A stretch of 64,000 nt of DNA from Schistosoma mansoni. Taxonomy: Eukaryota > Platyhelminthes > Trematoda > Strigeidida > Schistosomatidae. Of this stretch, positions 32,831 through 45,234 are shown in pieces. Under the pieces are notes generated by a model, which was not told the origin of the DNA, ran no database searches, and was given only the letters and a program-made list of their open reading frames with translations. The first letter of the stretch is position 1; each line of letters begins with the position of its first letter. The stretch lies in assembly GCF_000237925.1 (NCBI RefSeq), contig NC_031500.1, positions 13,355,753 to 13,419,752 of the forward strand. Reading direction: 5' to 3'. The translations under genes were made by a program, and so were the position numbers.

Positions 32831-34115
32831 CAATAATAATAGAACTTGCAACATCACCATTTAAACGTATCTCTTTAACTGGTATTGATTCTTTCAATAA
32901 TCCATCACGTATTATTCTAATAAGTTTTTTTAATTGTATACGAATAGTTGGTAATTTCTGTGATTGTTGTAATATAAATGGAATGTGATGGTTAGGTAAG
33001 CAACAATCATTTATTGAATGTTGATACGGATTATTTATAGTATTATCAATATTTGTACTATTAGAAAAGCCCTCCGGAATAGATGTTACTAAATTATTTA
33101 TCTTTGATATTGGTACTGTAGTTGAAATAGATGAAGAGTTTATTGTATCAATATGATCACTATTCTCAGTATTATTAAAATTAGTCGAATTCATCGAGGA
33201 GAAACATGAACATGGTTTATTGATTACTGTTGATGATGTCGATGATGTTGTTGTTGGTAATCCCGGCGATATAACAGTATTTGTACCTAACAAATTTTGT
33301 AATCTAGGATTAGGTGAAATACTTATATATGTATTCATTATATCATCTAAATATTGTACTTGTTCAAAATTTAATATATGATAACGATTTGTAGTACATG
33401 AATTATTTAATGTATTAAAATTAACATTCATTGGAACATCCGATAATGAAGGTCCATTATCTTTATTACGTTTAAATCGTCCATAATCAGAACGTTTATA
33501 AAATGTACTACTTATATTATTATTATTATAAGTAGTATTATCAGTAGTATAACTAGTAGTAGTATTAGTAAGAGGTGAACGATAAAATGATAATTTATTA
33601 TTTCTTTTCTGTATTATATTCTCTTCATTATTATATATAGGCTTATAGATTGTATCATTTATGTAATTTAATGTTTTCCGTTTTTTATAAAATTTATTTT
33701 GTTTTAAATTTAAAAAATTTTTTGTTTGTTTATTATTATAATAAGAATTTGTAATTAATTTTGGTAATTTTATATTAAATTCATAATTTATATCATCTTT
33801 TATTTGATACATTTTTGTAAATGATTCTAATTTTGTTTTAAATTTATATTCAGTAGTATGATAATAAGTAGTATCATTAGTATTATTATAAGTAGTATTA
33901 TAAGTATTAAAATGATTTTTCAATGTATAATCTAATGATTTATTATTGTTTGAATAATAACTTAATGATAATGATGATGAGGAGGATGTTGTTGTTGTCA
34001 TCGTCGCCACCGTCGTCGTACTCGTTGTTGTCGATGTCGTCGTCGATGATGATGGAGATGATGTTAAATAAGATAAATTATTTGATAATTTATAATCACT
34101 TTTAAAATCTTTCAT
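32831..34115 (-). CDS. TENT5: TENT5/FAM46-like nucleotidyltransferase, exon 1 (N-terminal part)
   Basis: First recognisable coding exon of a minus-strand gene whose exons 2-4 lie at 24886-23658, 6909-6736 and 3179-2037. It opens at ATG 34115 and encodes about 428 residues. Residues 1-245 are low complexity (Ser/Thr runs near 20-55, then Asn/Tyr/Thr-rich). FAM46-type sequence starts near residue 247 (FEQVQYLDDIM), is interrupted by about 120 residues of Ser/Thr/Asn-rich insertion, and resumes at 388-428 (LPTIRIQLKKLIRIIRDGL, then EIRLNGDVASS). In known FAM46 proteins this stretch precedes the nucleotidyltransferase active site. The exon ends with a strong donor (GTAAGT at 32830-32825) after the first base of a Gly codon, matching exon 2. 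FAM46/TENT5 proteins extend poly(A) tails; that role is family knowledge, not shown here. The usual Gly-Ser of the nucleotide-binding turn reads Gly-Asp (420-421). No 5' UTR exon was identified. Confidence 0.85.
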
Positions 34116-34194
34116 ATTTAAGTTAATTTTTTTTCAATTCTTGGGTAAATTTCTACAATATACTTGTTGTTAGTCTCTAAGTGAATGCGTGTAT

Positions 34195-34222
34195 GAGTGT
34201 ATGTATGTATGTATGTATGTAC
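34195..34222. repeat. (GTAT)n microsatellite
   Basis: About six GTAT units, 80-110 bp upstream of the TENT5 ATG. Confidence 0.85.
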
Positions 34223-34767
34223 AGGCTTATATATATTTGTCCTTAAAGTAATTCATTTGTTTTGTTTAAATGTTCAAATGGTTTACATGAATTGAAATGG
34301 TTCAATTTGAATAAATAAAACCGAACAGAACTAAAAATCATAATGATAAATAATCTTTTTTTTATTTATTTTATAACGGTAACTACTCAAATGTACTTTA
34401 TATATATCTATATATCATAAGGTATAAGTCAACTCAATACTAACATTTTTTTCCCAATCAATTTTCCCCTTAATATTTATCAATGATTCGTTAAATTTTC
34501 ACGGTATATAACCTTGACCCATGAAATATGATTGGTTAATAGAAATGATCACTATCATCTGTTTGTAAAGAATTTTAACGAATTTACAGATTTGCATTCT
34601 GATTGGTTCATTATTGTTTGTTTGAAAATTTTTTTTTTGGCGGTGGGTGGAAAAGAGTTTCATTAACAAAAAAAAAGATAATAGTAATAATATGTGAGAA
34701 CTATGAAATGAGTTATTTTTTAAAGATTAGTTATTAAGCCTTGATAGAATATTTCTATTGTGATCAG

Positions 34768-35180
34768 AATAAGTTTTGTGGAGATTATAGTAAGTTTAAT
34801 AGTCGAATACATGAGTCAATGTAAGCTAGATAACCTCCAGATAACCGTTTCGCTCTGGTGTGATACTCATCACCGTATCCACGTATCCACGATCCCATAC
34901 CAAAGGGACTCGAACCCAGGACCTTCGGTCTCGTGCACGAACGCTTAACCTCTAGACCACTGAAGTGGCATTGAACGGTGTTAATATCTAACTTCGATCG
35001 ATCCATGAATGGTTGCACCTGTCTTCACCCAACATGGATTGAACTTCACTGGTCACGGCTTCTCACTAGAACTCCAGGAAATTATCTTGAAGCCAGTCAC
35101 ATGATTATGATTAGAATGGATTTTGTGGAGATTGATGTAATTTTAATAATTGGATTCATGAGTTGATTCATAAATCCAAC
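34768..35180 (-). mobile_element. RZ-B element plus extra terminal arm
   Basis: Minus-strand unit with B box GGTTCGAGTCC (reverse) and body to about 35105; the hammerhead is decayed. A second arm TTTTGTGGAGATTGATGTAA follows (35115-35180). Confidence 0.65.
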
Positions 35181-36029
35181 TATTAAAATGTTGATTAGTC
35201 AAAACAAATTTCTCAGCAATAATTAAAGTTCTATAATTTTTATGAAGCTCTTATCTTACATCAACATTCCCCAACCGTATCTACCAAATCCTCAATACTT
35301 CGAGGATTTCATGAGAGTCAACATTTAATTCTTATTTAAGCATTAAAAAAACACAAAGTTCAGCGAAGGAATCCCTGTTCAGTGAATTTATTATCAAGTT
35401 GTACAATCGTATTTTTAAACTATTAATTCCATGAGGAAATACGAATAATCGATAGGGATGATGATGTAGTATATAGATTATGATACTAGATGATGTAATG
35501 CAGATGATAACAATAGAATATATTGTATATCGTTTGGCTAGATTTATTCCATTAAAAACTACAAAGAAGGCATTATATTTTTTATTATGGCTAGCGCTAG
35601 AGTTTAGAATGGCCGCTTCGTTCAAACTGAGAATAAGCCAGTGGTTAACTGGGTTCAGCAGCTTATCGATAAGGCGCTTACATTTTATGCGATAGGTACC
35701 GGATCCGAACTACATTTAGAGCAATAACACATGACATTGAGGAGTCCTTAATAGAGAGAAACTCGTATCTTGATCAGTGTTTTATTCCCTGACACGAAGG
35801 CAGTAATGAACATCTTTAAAAAGTGTCATACTAACAAGAATCATAATTTACTAACAAATTATTAAGCCATACTTTCTTAAAGATTTTTTAGTCTGTATTA
35901 TTCTTTTTATTAGTAGTATGGTTTCGAGAGCAAGACTGAAAGAAATTCAGTCTTTGAATATCAAGTATCGGATAACTTATATCCTCACTGATAATCACAC
36001 AGATATCATATCCGTTAAACAAGTTAGTG

Positions 36030-36195
36030 GCTATCTAAACTCAGAAGTTAAGTAGACGACGTGTTACCATTTAAAGTGAAAGGTGCTGGATTCGAGTTCA
36101 GATTTGCTTGTCAAACTAGGATGTATATATATAAAGCCGACGAATCCTAAATAGGATGAAGCCCACGTCCTGGATTCTGCTGCTATCCAAAATCA
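36030..36195 (+). repeat. Smα-like relic
   Basis: GTTAAGTAGACGACGTG, GGTGCTGGATTCGAG, CCGACGAATCCTAAATAGGA, GTCCTGGATTCTGCTGC; old copy with a broken core. Confidence 0.55.
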
Positions 36196-36329
36196 ACTTA
36201 TTATATATTTCGTTTTGTTATTTCCTGCATAAAACGTATCCGAAAATAATTCTTTATATATTAACAACCTCTTAATATGTTAACTACTTTAAGAGTTTAT
36301 CAGCATTATTTGTATGTATAAATGTATGT

Positions 36330-36502
36330 ATGGAATACCTGGAACCACTGGATTGCCGTCTCGTCCTATTGTGGGACTCCTCAGCAGTGCACATCCACGA
36401 TCCCGCCTCACGAGATTCCAAACCAGGACCTATCCGTCTCACACGCGAGCGCTCAACCACTAGACCATTGAGCCGGTCGGCATCCAACGGTGTTAATGTG
36501 TA
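36330..36502 (-). mobile_element. RZ-B element, 3' half
   Basis: Minus strand: head with two-base GGCT/CAGTGG-type A box, B box partly decayed, hammerhead CTGAGGA but GAGA for GAAA. Confidence 0.65.
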
Positions 36503-37539
36503 ATTATGTTGTAAAAATAGTCATTTTAAACTTAATATATGTTTACTTATTTCTATTTAGATAGTACATAACCTGTTGATGAACCTTTATCGTAACCCTT
36601 ACCGTAACCTTAAAAGTAAATTAAAACTTCAACCGTAATCTTAATCGTTCATCTTAACACTAAACCTAATTGGATGAATATCATATATGCCAAATGGATC
36701 ATCGTTATTTTTTTCAATTTACAGATATAAATTCACATCTAACCAAAAGGTACTTTGTGTACTTAAGGAGTATGCAGAATAACATGAATGAGAAACTCTG
36801 AAAAAGAAAAAAAACAAAAGAAAAAGTCAATCAACAACTTAATAAGCGCATACAACAATAGCGATCAACAACAGCCAGAAACTCAAATTAAGACAATCTT
36901 GGAATAAAAACTAGAAGCAAATAGTTTAACCAGCTACAAAAAATGGGTTTTTTTCTTCTGAAATGGTAATTATAAACATGTATATTTATGTATGTGATTG
37001 ATTCAGTAAAATAAAAATACGGTATTAAAACATTGAAAACCCATTTTTCATACAATACCCCCCCCAAAAAAATAACACCACCGCCACCACTGCCATCACC
37101 ATCACCACCACCACCAACAACAACAAAATACAAACATTCGATCGCATAAAGGGATATACATATGGAAACATTTTTTTTAAAAAAACTATTTACATTTCTT
37201 TATATTTTATAAATTAGAATATCAAAATTAACCTTTCTATTTCTATGAAGAATGTCATACCTGTCTAACTGATATTACTTTCCAAAAAAAAGTAGAATTT
37301 TAACGGTGTCATCCAAAATCTGTTACAAAAAGTAAAGAAAAGAAAAGGAAGAAAAACGATGAACAATTCGAAAATATGAATGAAGAAAAGAAGAAGATAT
37401 TCCTAATTAGTGGACAAAAGATTTTCATTACAATCAATGTTGTATAGTAGGTCAATTTTTGGCCTGTATAACTCAATGGTAGCAACTGTAACTGTTAAGC
37501 TAAGGGAGGAGGAATCGAATCAACCGGGGAGAATAATTT

Positions 37540-37985
37540 TAATTAAGATCCAAACAGCTAGCCCATGTCTGATAAAGGATAATAACTCACTTCAGCGTGT
37601 CCAGCTGGTGGGGAAAAAATTAGTGAAGGGCCTTTCTAACTTCCCTACGATGAGCGTTTGAAACGTCTAAACATTTTCCCCTTGTCTTATCGTAGGACAC
37701 GAAGTGACCTTATACTGGCATTTCGGATTTTTAATTATGATTTGGGTGTTAATATGCCTTATCTTTTTGCTCCCTCCAGCAACGATAATCTCCGAGGTCA
37801 TAGCAAGAAGGTTCACAAACCGCGATCTAATAAACTAAAGATGGGGTCCCGTTTTTCTCATTGAGTGATCAATGACTGGAACGCATTACCCGAACAAGTT
37901 ATATCAGCCCCATTAGTGAACATTTTCAAGGAGAAGCTGGACCTTCACTGGAAGGTAATCTGTCAGGATTAACACAGGTTCATCA
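37540..37985 (+). pseudogene. CR1-clade LINE, reverse-transcriptase C-terminus, decayed
   Basis: Frame pieces read LIKDNNSLQRVQLVGKKLVK, then after a one-base frameshift near 37640 YDERLKRLNIFPLSYRRTRS, DLILAFRIFNYDLGVNMPYL, LRGHSKKVHKPRSNKLK and, after a TGA at 37862-37864, VINDWNALPEQVISAP. This block order (LSYRR-R-DL, LRGHS-KL, VINxWNxLP) is the signature C-terminus of CR1/Jockey-type LINEs, represented in schistosomes by SR1/SR3-like families. 5'-truncated and inactive. Confidence 0.8.
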
Positions 37986-38574
37986 ACCTACTATCCTTAT
38001 CAATGAGGACTAAAGATATACCATACTCAGGAGTATCAAATGGAACAAACCCTAAGTCTGATAGGATTTCACCTGACGTTCCAGTGTAGTGCATTCAGTA
38101 TTGAATAACTTAGACTAGCAGTCGATACTCAAAAATTTGATCCATAGATTTAGATTAAGACTAAAATTCATTCAAAATATACATAAAACAATCCGATCAA
38201 CTTATGTTTTTCCAAAATTTCATCCATATAATGGTTTTCTATACGAACTATAATACAAAATGTAAATGTTTCAAAAATGTAATCAATAATTGATAATGGT
38301 AACATTTCCTATGTTTATATTATATCCGTAGAAATTTTTTATATGACGAATTTCTTTTATTCTCGAGATTCAATAATTTGTCAATTATCGTGAAAGAATT
38401 GGCTGTAGTTGGTTTTACAGTTGGTATTTATAATTCGAAATTGAAACTAATCACATTGAACTGTGGTATTACTGGGTTTGTACAACGTTTATTTTTGAGA
38501 GTATATAGAATAAAACTATAATAATTCAGTTTTACTAAGAAGAATTAACATTTTCTCGTTTCTGATGCTGAAGA

Positions 38575-39116
38575 CTATGATTGATCACTCTCTTTCGGCC
38601 CTCAAATACCCTGGTAAGGCCGAGAGGGAGGAGAGTCTGCTCTCCCTCTCTCGAAATGCTCTCACATGGCCACGCGCATATAGCCTCTGTTAGGGAAGTC
38701 CTACTTACTGCCTTCTCACGAATGGAGTGTTGTTTACGAAATTGAGAGGATGAAAAGCGAATGTCCGACGTTTTAATCGGGTTGGTGGACACAGAAAGTC
38801 CACCTAAGGGAGTTGGAAAACCCTGACTCCGAAACAATGGTGTACATGGGTTCCAGTATCCTGAAGGAACAAATGGAGTATGAATCAATTGTTGGTCACT
38901 GGCTACCATGTGACTGCATCTCCTTACGATGCTCCACTGCTTTGTGAGTCAGATGTTTGGGTCAAAAGCTCCGTGTGTGGTCCCCAAGAAATCCACCTGC
39001 TTCAGTTTGAGCACCCGGGTAGTATCATATCCTTCACACAAATCAAATGAAATTTGTGAGGCGCATATGTATCTGGTTCCCCTCTGTACCAATATTTATG
39101 TGCTTAAATAAATAAA
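38575..39116 (+). repeat. Interspersed repeat with AAATA tail (copy 2)
   Basis: Second copy of the 20440-20955 repeat in the same orientation, ending TTAAATAAATAAAT. Both copies have GC-richer sequence than their surroundings. Confidence 0.6.
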
Positions 39117-39404
39117 TTTCCAAGTAGCAACACGCCGCTAAATAATAATTTTAAAAATAATTTTAATGTAAATTAGCTACTATTTTTAGACTTTTCATTG
39201 ATTTTCAAGGGAAATGAATAAAAAAAGTTACAAAAAGTCAGGTTTTACTTTTTTTTATTCTTTAATTAAATATATAAAGAAATTCTATTTCTGAAAAATA
39301 ATCCGGCATTCCTTTTTTTTTTGTTTTTATTTGTAAATTAGTTTTCCATGTTTAAGTTAATTACAATTACGTATGAAATAGATTCACTTATCAAATTATA
39401 ATAA

Positions 39405-39668
39405 TGATAATAAGCAAAGATGGATAGTGGTTAGCAGCGGAATCCAGGACACACGTTTCGTCTTATTTATTACTTGTCAACTGGATGTACCTGCACCTCA
39501 GGGTTGATGTTTACTCTCGGACTTGAACCCAGTACCTTTCGCTTGAAACACCATCGCGTTATCCACTCAGATACTGAGTCCTGATAGCCACCAGTTACAG
39601 TTCTAAGCATCAATGGGAAGATTCAAACAAGCAGTACTAAGTGAATTCAAACTTCACCCCATTGCAAA
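39405..39668. mobile_element. Smα-like minus unit joined to a plus fragment
   Basis: Minus unit with hammerhead 39442-39486 (TTGACAA, GAAA, GUC; two core changes), B and A boxes, then at about 39592 the plus-strand segment CTAAGCATCAATGGGAAGA to CCCATTGCA. Confidence 0.7.
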
Positions 39669-39675
39669 AGTGAAT

Positions 39676-39771
39676 TCAATAATAATAATAATAATAATAG
39701 TGATGATAATTATAGTAGTAATAACAATACTACTAGTAATAGTAATAATAATAGTAGTAGTATTAATAATA
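39676..39771. repeat. Compound AAT/AGT trinucleotide tract
   Basis: Runs of AAT changing to AGT and ACT triplets directly after the Smα fragment ending at 39668. Confidence 0.85.
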
Positions 39772-39774
39772 CAG

Positions 39775-40395
39775 TAAAGGTAATCATCCTCTCTTTTTTC
39801 TTTTAGTATCCAAGACATGTTTCCTATCTAATATTTTTGAGGACTTTTTTTCCGTTTATTTAATAAAAGAGTATTACATATAAGAGTATAATTTATATTT
39901 GATATTTCAATTCAATCATCTAAGATGATTTTTATATGCCTTCTAAGAATATACTACTTAATGGTACATTTCAATTTAAAGAATGTAAAACATAAAATAA
40001 AATAAAAGTTGAAAGTTGAAATGAAATGCTCTTGGATACAACACCAAGCAACTGAATAAATAAAGGAAGAAAAAAGTGTCGCGCCACTTGTAGTGCCATG
40101 CTTTGCTATTCATTCACTTCGATAACCGTTATAATTCCAATCTTAACGGTGAATAAAACCAGAAGGCGAAGAGAAGCGACAACTACAGTTTTATTGACAA
40201 ATGACGCAGGGCCGAAAGTTATAAGCACATGAGTAAATATCAGCGAGCGAAGCATAAATGACACGAATTGGAGATGGTGGGTAAACCAACACGCTTCAAT
40301 CAAGTGTTAATCAATAATTATGTTCGGACAAGAATAAGTTACAGAATGCGATGAATAAGATAAAAAATGTACACACATATACGCTCATATAAATG
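39775..40395. other. Intergenic; GC-richer unassigned segment at 40075-40330
   Basis: Most is AT-rich. 40075-40330 (GTCGCGCCACTTGTAGTGCC, CAGCGAGCGAAGCATAAATG) is GC-richer and unlike its neighbours; it may belong to an element not present elsewhere in this window. No reliable frame. Confidence 0.45.
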
Positions 40396-40399
40396 ACTA

Positions 40400-40612
40400 A
40401 AAATCTCTACAGAAAACCCCCTTATCATATGATTACTAGTGACTGGCTCCATGAGGTATTTTCCTGGAGTTCTAGTGAGAAGCAGTAACCAGTGGAGTTC
40501 AACCAGATCAGTTGTGAGATAGTAACTCACTGAAGACATTGGTGTCTAGCTTCAAATCAATCATGATCTCAACTATATAAAAAAAATTACTAAAATCTCC
40601 ACAAAACCCCCT
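40400..40612 (+). mobile_element. RZ-B element lacking head and hammerhead
   Basis: Body (GACTGGCTCCATGAGGTATT, AGTTCAACCAGATCAG) joined directly to the tail TAGCTTCAAATCAATCATG; about 170 bp with both Pol III boxes and ribozyme are missing. Confidence 0.6.
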
Positions 40613-40991
40613 TTTTCTAACACTAATTAAAAATGACAGATTTAGAGATATCAAGCTACTTATTAGTAGTATAATTCTATTTATAAAAGTGTTAAAGATT
40701 TACTTGGTGATGAAAATATTGTATAGCATTATTTGTATCAAAATATATTTCTGTTTTACCTCGCAAATGTTAGAAACTATAAGCTTTAGAGATTGTATGT
40801 CTTGAAAGAAAAAATGAATATTCAGTATGACAAAATTTAATTTAAGAATATTAGGTATCATTTATTCTGAATGAAAGAATTTTGTCATAGGTGTGACGGA
40901 TATTTCGTCGTAATTTGCGACTAATTACTGGTAGATATTTAGAAATCTATAATTTTGATTAAACTAAACACTTATAGATTTTATCACTGTG

Positions 40992-41545
40992 AGGTTATGG
41001 AGATTGTTAAGCTTTTGATTGAGATCATGAATCGATCAATGTAGAACCGCCATTGGAAACCGTAGATCCTGGGTTCTAATCCCACAAGCAGGATCGTGGA
41101 TTTGTACTGCTAAGGAGTCCTATACTAGGATGAAACGGCCATCTAGTGCTTTCGGGTTTTCAGTGGAGGTCTAACATTCTTCGATTCATGATCTAAATGC
41201 TTAACAATCTCCACAACCTCACACTGATAATTACCATATGATCACTAATGACTAGCTTCAGGAGAGCGTTTTCCGAGTTCTAGTCAGAAGCCGTGACCAG
41301 TGGAGCTAATCTACGTCAGATGGAGACAGGTATCTACCTGAGACAATGAAAGATAGTCGCTCAATTTCGTGGATCAGTTGAGGTTAGACATTAACACCGT
41401 TGGATATCGGTTCAGTTGTCTAGAGGTTAAGCGTCCGTTCTCGAGACCGAATGTCCTGGGTTCGAGTTCCTTTATTGTGGGATCGTGGATGTGCACTGGT
41501 GAGAAGTCTCATACTAGGAAGAAACGGCTATCTAGTGCTCACAGA
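40992..41545 (+). mobile_element. RZ-B tandem: two hammerhead segments with 389-bp period
   Basis: After a short inverted arm (40992-41058), the plus strand reads B box, hammerhead 1 (CTAAGGA at 41110), tail, full body, head, B box GGTTCGAGTTC and hammerhead 2 (core at 41499, GTGAGAA). The two cores lie 389 bp apart, equal to one unit. Both cores are mutated. Confidence 0.75.
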
Positions 41546-41811
41546 CCTAATGTTATGCATTATATTTCAGACGATTCAGTTTGAATTCAAAATGTTCCCA
41601 TTTCCAACCTTCAATAAGTTGTTATAATTTAACTGAATAATTATGACATAATTGAATTCTACACTTTGTGATATCTCATCATTTGTCAAGTAATAAATTT
41701 TTATATGTTCCGAGCTGATTTTCAGTTATTTTTCTAACAGATTTCATTGCATAATGAAAACGATACTGAATTCTTTTAATAGATAAGTTGATTTTATTGT
41801 AGATTGATCAC

Positions 41812-42160
41812 AGTTAGAATACTATTGAAAGCCAGAAATCACAGAACAGCTGCTTTGTAATAGTTTACAATTCCTTTGTTGTAAGAACTCATGAAATCAA
41901 GACAGTTGGGTCTCATAACGAACCTTAAATCATCATAACCACTGAGTCGGCATCCAGTTGTACAGTGCTAGTGCATCAATAATATCAAGTGGATATCATT
42001 CAATTCCACTAACGAAATTGATTTCATATCCGATATGTCTGAACTCTATCAATCACGACTTTCCTCTAGAAACTCAGCATCACGTTGAAGCAATTCCACT
42101 AGTGAGTTGGTTATTACCCTTTAGCTGAAGTGATTTTATGGAGACTGATATAATTTGTTA
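41812..42160 (-). repeat. RZ-B relic
   Basis: CACTGAGTCGGCATCCAGTT and CCACTAACGAAATTGAT-type body sequence, minus strand, strongly diverged. Confidence 0.4.
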
Positions 42161-42313
42161 GCTATCCTATTTACAGATTGATCACATTTGAGATATCAAT
42201 TAAAATCAAGAAACATTGGCCGGTTATTTCATTCACCCTATCATGTAAAATTGATTCTTATGTTTTTCAGTATAGTTAATTTTATTCCTTGTGAATTTAG
42301 TTTGATTATTTCT

Positions 42314-42662
42314 AGAAGGGAGGTTTTGTGGAGATTTTAGTAATTTAACAGTTGAATTCATGAGTCAATTGAAGCTAGATCACTATCGAAAACCTAGAAA
42401 CACTGGACGGCCGTTTCATCCTATTGTGGGACTCCTCACCAGTGTTCATCCACGATCTGGCCTCATGAGATTCAAACCCAGGACCTAGCAGTCTCGCACG
42501 TGAGCGCTTAACATCTAGACCATTGAGCCTGCTGGCATCCAACGGTGTTAATGTCTAACTCAAACCAATCCACAAAAATGAGCCACCGTTCACCTTTGTC
42601 ATCAATGAGTTACTATCTTACAATAGACCAGGTGGAACACCACTGGTCATTGTTTCTCACTA
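42314..42662 (-). mobile_element. RZ-B element, near full length, C3G subfamily
   Basis: Arm GGAGGTTTTGTGGAGATTTT, hammerhead with GTGAGGA, GAAA and stem I ACACTG/CAGTGT (a further compensated G-C to A-T pair), head with GCTCAATGGTCTAGATGTTA, body truncated at CACTGGTCATTGTTTCTC. Confidence 0.75.
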
Positions 42663-42984
42663 TTTGAAGATATTAACTCAAACAATTTTGTACTAATTAA
42701 TAAATGAACTTTCAACATCTGAATAATTTCAATCAAATTTCATGCTGACTTTTGTCACTTCTATTTTTTTAAAAGTACAAATTAAGAAAAATATCTGACT
42801 AGTAACTTCTGTTTAACAAAAAAATATTTTTAAAAATTGACCCCCTTTAATTTAAATCCAGTTGTCAGGAGTAAATTTTAAAAGTAATATATATATACAT
42901 AGATATGTCAGAATAAACTTGAATTACTATTCAAATATGTAAACAGATGGATTGGGATTATTTTGATAGTTTGTATTATGAACT

Positions 42985-43175
42985 GATCTTAATCAGGTAA
43001 CCATTGAAAACTAGGAACTACTGGAATAAAACTGTTTTATTCTAGAATAGAATTGATTTACAACCGTATAGAGGATCGAACACATGACTCTGAGATTGGG
43101 AGTCTAGCGATTAACCCTTAGACTACTGATTCGGTATCCAGTAATTTAAATTTATAATTTAAACCGATTCATCAA
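42985..43175 (-). repeat. RZ-B relic
   Basis: Minus-strand order of hammerhead remnant, B-box-like and head (CTACTGATTCGGTATCCAG); old. Confidence 0.4.
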
Positions 43176-43725
43176 ACTATCTTTTAATGATATTAGGAAG
43201 GAAGTGCTTTATACCTAACGTCATCGGACGCTATTGTTTACAGTTTTGCAGCACACACAGTTATGATTCGGAACAGGCTGTAAAGTCTTTGTAAACAAAT
43301 TAGTGTGAACATGTTGTTTATCTTTAATCTGTATTTTGTTATTGATACTCAATCAAGACTCTATAAAGGATTAGCATCAAAACTTTGAAGTATAGAAGCA
43401 TACGTGGTTTAATGTGTTATCCTCACAAAATAACTAAACTATGAATGTCTACCACCCAGAGAATAGTTTAAATGAAATCTCACGAAGGTGTGGTGATTAA
43501 CGATAGTCTAGTAAAACAACAAATTTGAAAAGAACAGTTACCTGTCAATGATATTATGTAATGACAAAGTTTAACCATAAATTGACTAAAATGGCAAGAT
43601 GTTTCTAAATTTATTCCAGCTCATTGGTGAATTAGTATTATATTCCCTTGAAAAACATTTTTTGATATTCTATGATTGATTCTGTGAAGAATTGAGACAC
43701 GTGCTACTCATGAATTATATCTTAC

Positions 43726-43929
43726 TGTTATAACTTGTGGCCGAGTGGATGCCTTGTTAATGTATGATGTGATAAGACCGCCAATTAGAGAGCAACGAAT
43801 TATCGATTGGAACAGTGATACACGAAAACCGTACGAGCAGTCTAGAGTGCTTATCAGTCCTGCTTCTGTCTAGCCCAGTCAGTTAAGCCCAGAACAGCCT
43901 CTGCGGCATGAATCATTGTATTTCAAACA
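43726..43929 (+). mobile_element. Truncated LTR-1 (5' part)
   Basis: Starts TGTTATAACTTGTGGCC and follows LTR-1 through CCGCCAATTAGAGAGCA and TCAGTTAAG to ATGAATCATTGTATTTCAAA, then is cut at 43930 by an RZ-B fragment. Confidence 0.7.
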
Positions 43930-44032
43930 CATGGAAAACCTGGAAACATCGGACGGCAGTTTCGTCCAATTGTGGAACTCCTCAACACTGCGCGTCCACG
44001 GTCCCGCCTCTCCACAAATTCCCCCTTCTGAT
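43930..44032 (-). mobile_element. RZ-B fragment inside truncated LTR-1
   Basis: GGAAACATCGGACGGC, hammerhead core TTGAGGA (C3 to U), then directly the plus-strand end CCCCCTTCTGATAT. Confidence 0.6.
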
Positions 44033-44196
44033 ATCCTAATAATTATATGTAAACCGGATAACATAAAACTGCACTTTACTGTACTATATTTTATCCATCA
44101 CTTTAAGTCTACAGTAAACAAAAAAAAGAAAAAAAATACTTCATTTGATTATTAATTAACACTTAGTAACTAGTCATCTACATTAAATTCAGCATA

Positions 44197-44318
44197 CAAT
44201 AGGACGAAACGGTCGTTCAGTGCTTCCAGGTTTTCCACGGTGGTCTAGCTTCAATTGACTCATGATTTCAACTATACATAAGAAATTACTAAAAAATCCC
44301 CACAGAAAACCCCCTTTA
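44197..44318 (+). mobile_element. RZ-B 3' fragment
   Basis: Begins within the hammerhead at ATAGGACGAAACGG, continues through the full tail to ACAGAAAACCCCC. Lacks the 5' half of the ribozyme. Confidence 0.7.
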
Positions 44319-44554
44319 TTGATTATTCTTTAGAAAAGGAAAGTTAATTTATATGACAAGAAGATGATATCATACTCAATTGAGAAGTAAACTGACCTTA
44401 AAAATTGAACAGTTAGTTTTATTCTATTATTAATAGATTATTTCGAATAACTATTAGGACACAATGAAATATGAGATTATGTTTGTTTTCCTTCAATCTA
44501 ATATTTATTAAGTATAACATTGGTGTCATCTGGTTGGAGTTTCTTTCAGCAAGA

Positions 44555-44876
44555 TTTTTTCTTTGAAGAGAAGAGGAAAAATTAGCTTTCGGCTGAAAAG
44601 AAAATTAGGAAAAGACGTTAGAAGTGGATAGAAGATACATTAACGGAAATCACCAAACCATATGAAGAAGCAAGCCCTCACTTGGAATCCTAAAGGGAAA
44701 AGGAAAAGAGGAAGGCCGAAGAACACACTACGTCGGGGGAATCGGGAGTGGACATGATTAGGATGAATGGCGACTGGAAACAACTGGAAAGGATTGCCCA
44801 CAACAGAATTGGATGGAGAATGCTGGTGGGCTGCCGATGCTTCTTCACAAAGGGTAACAGGCGTAAATAAGTAATA
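44555..44876 (+). mobile_element. SR2/RTE-like LINE 3' end, decayed
   Basis: Plus-strand copy of the terminal ORF region (AAGACGTTAGAAGTGGATAG, GGGAAAAGGAAAAGAGGAAG, GGATGGAGAATGCTGG) ending AACAGGCGTAAATAAGTAAT. Frameshifts break the frame. Confidence 0.75.
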
Positions 44877-45234
44877 ACGTTCATATGAATTTAATAAGTT
44901 ATTCGTTTAGTATAACATGCAGTATTCGTTTTGTAATAATGAAAATTCCGTTATTCGATACTTCCACTAATTTTAACTACATCTATTGAGTGTTGATTAA
45001 TCATCAAATGTCAGCAAAATCTGTATGTAAATGAATGTATTTTGTTGACAAGTTTTATTGTATTTATCTCGGAAGCTGGGATGAATAAAATCCTCATCTT
45101 CTATTAGTGTTTCTCCTTACTTTCATCGTGGTGATTTCAATTTCTCCCGTTTGAAGTAACACTTTTCAGCAATTATTTCAGTGACTGGAAATGATTTCTA
45201 AAAAATATCATGGAATTGATCTTTTAAAAACTAA

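Noticed and set aside
36590-36660. CCTTACCGTAACC-type sequence resembling telomere repeats
   Set aside because: Too irregular for CCCTAA repeats and embedded in ordinary sequence.
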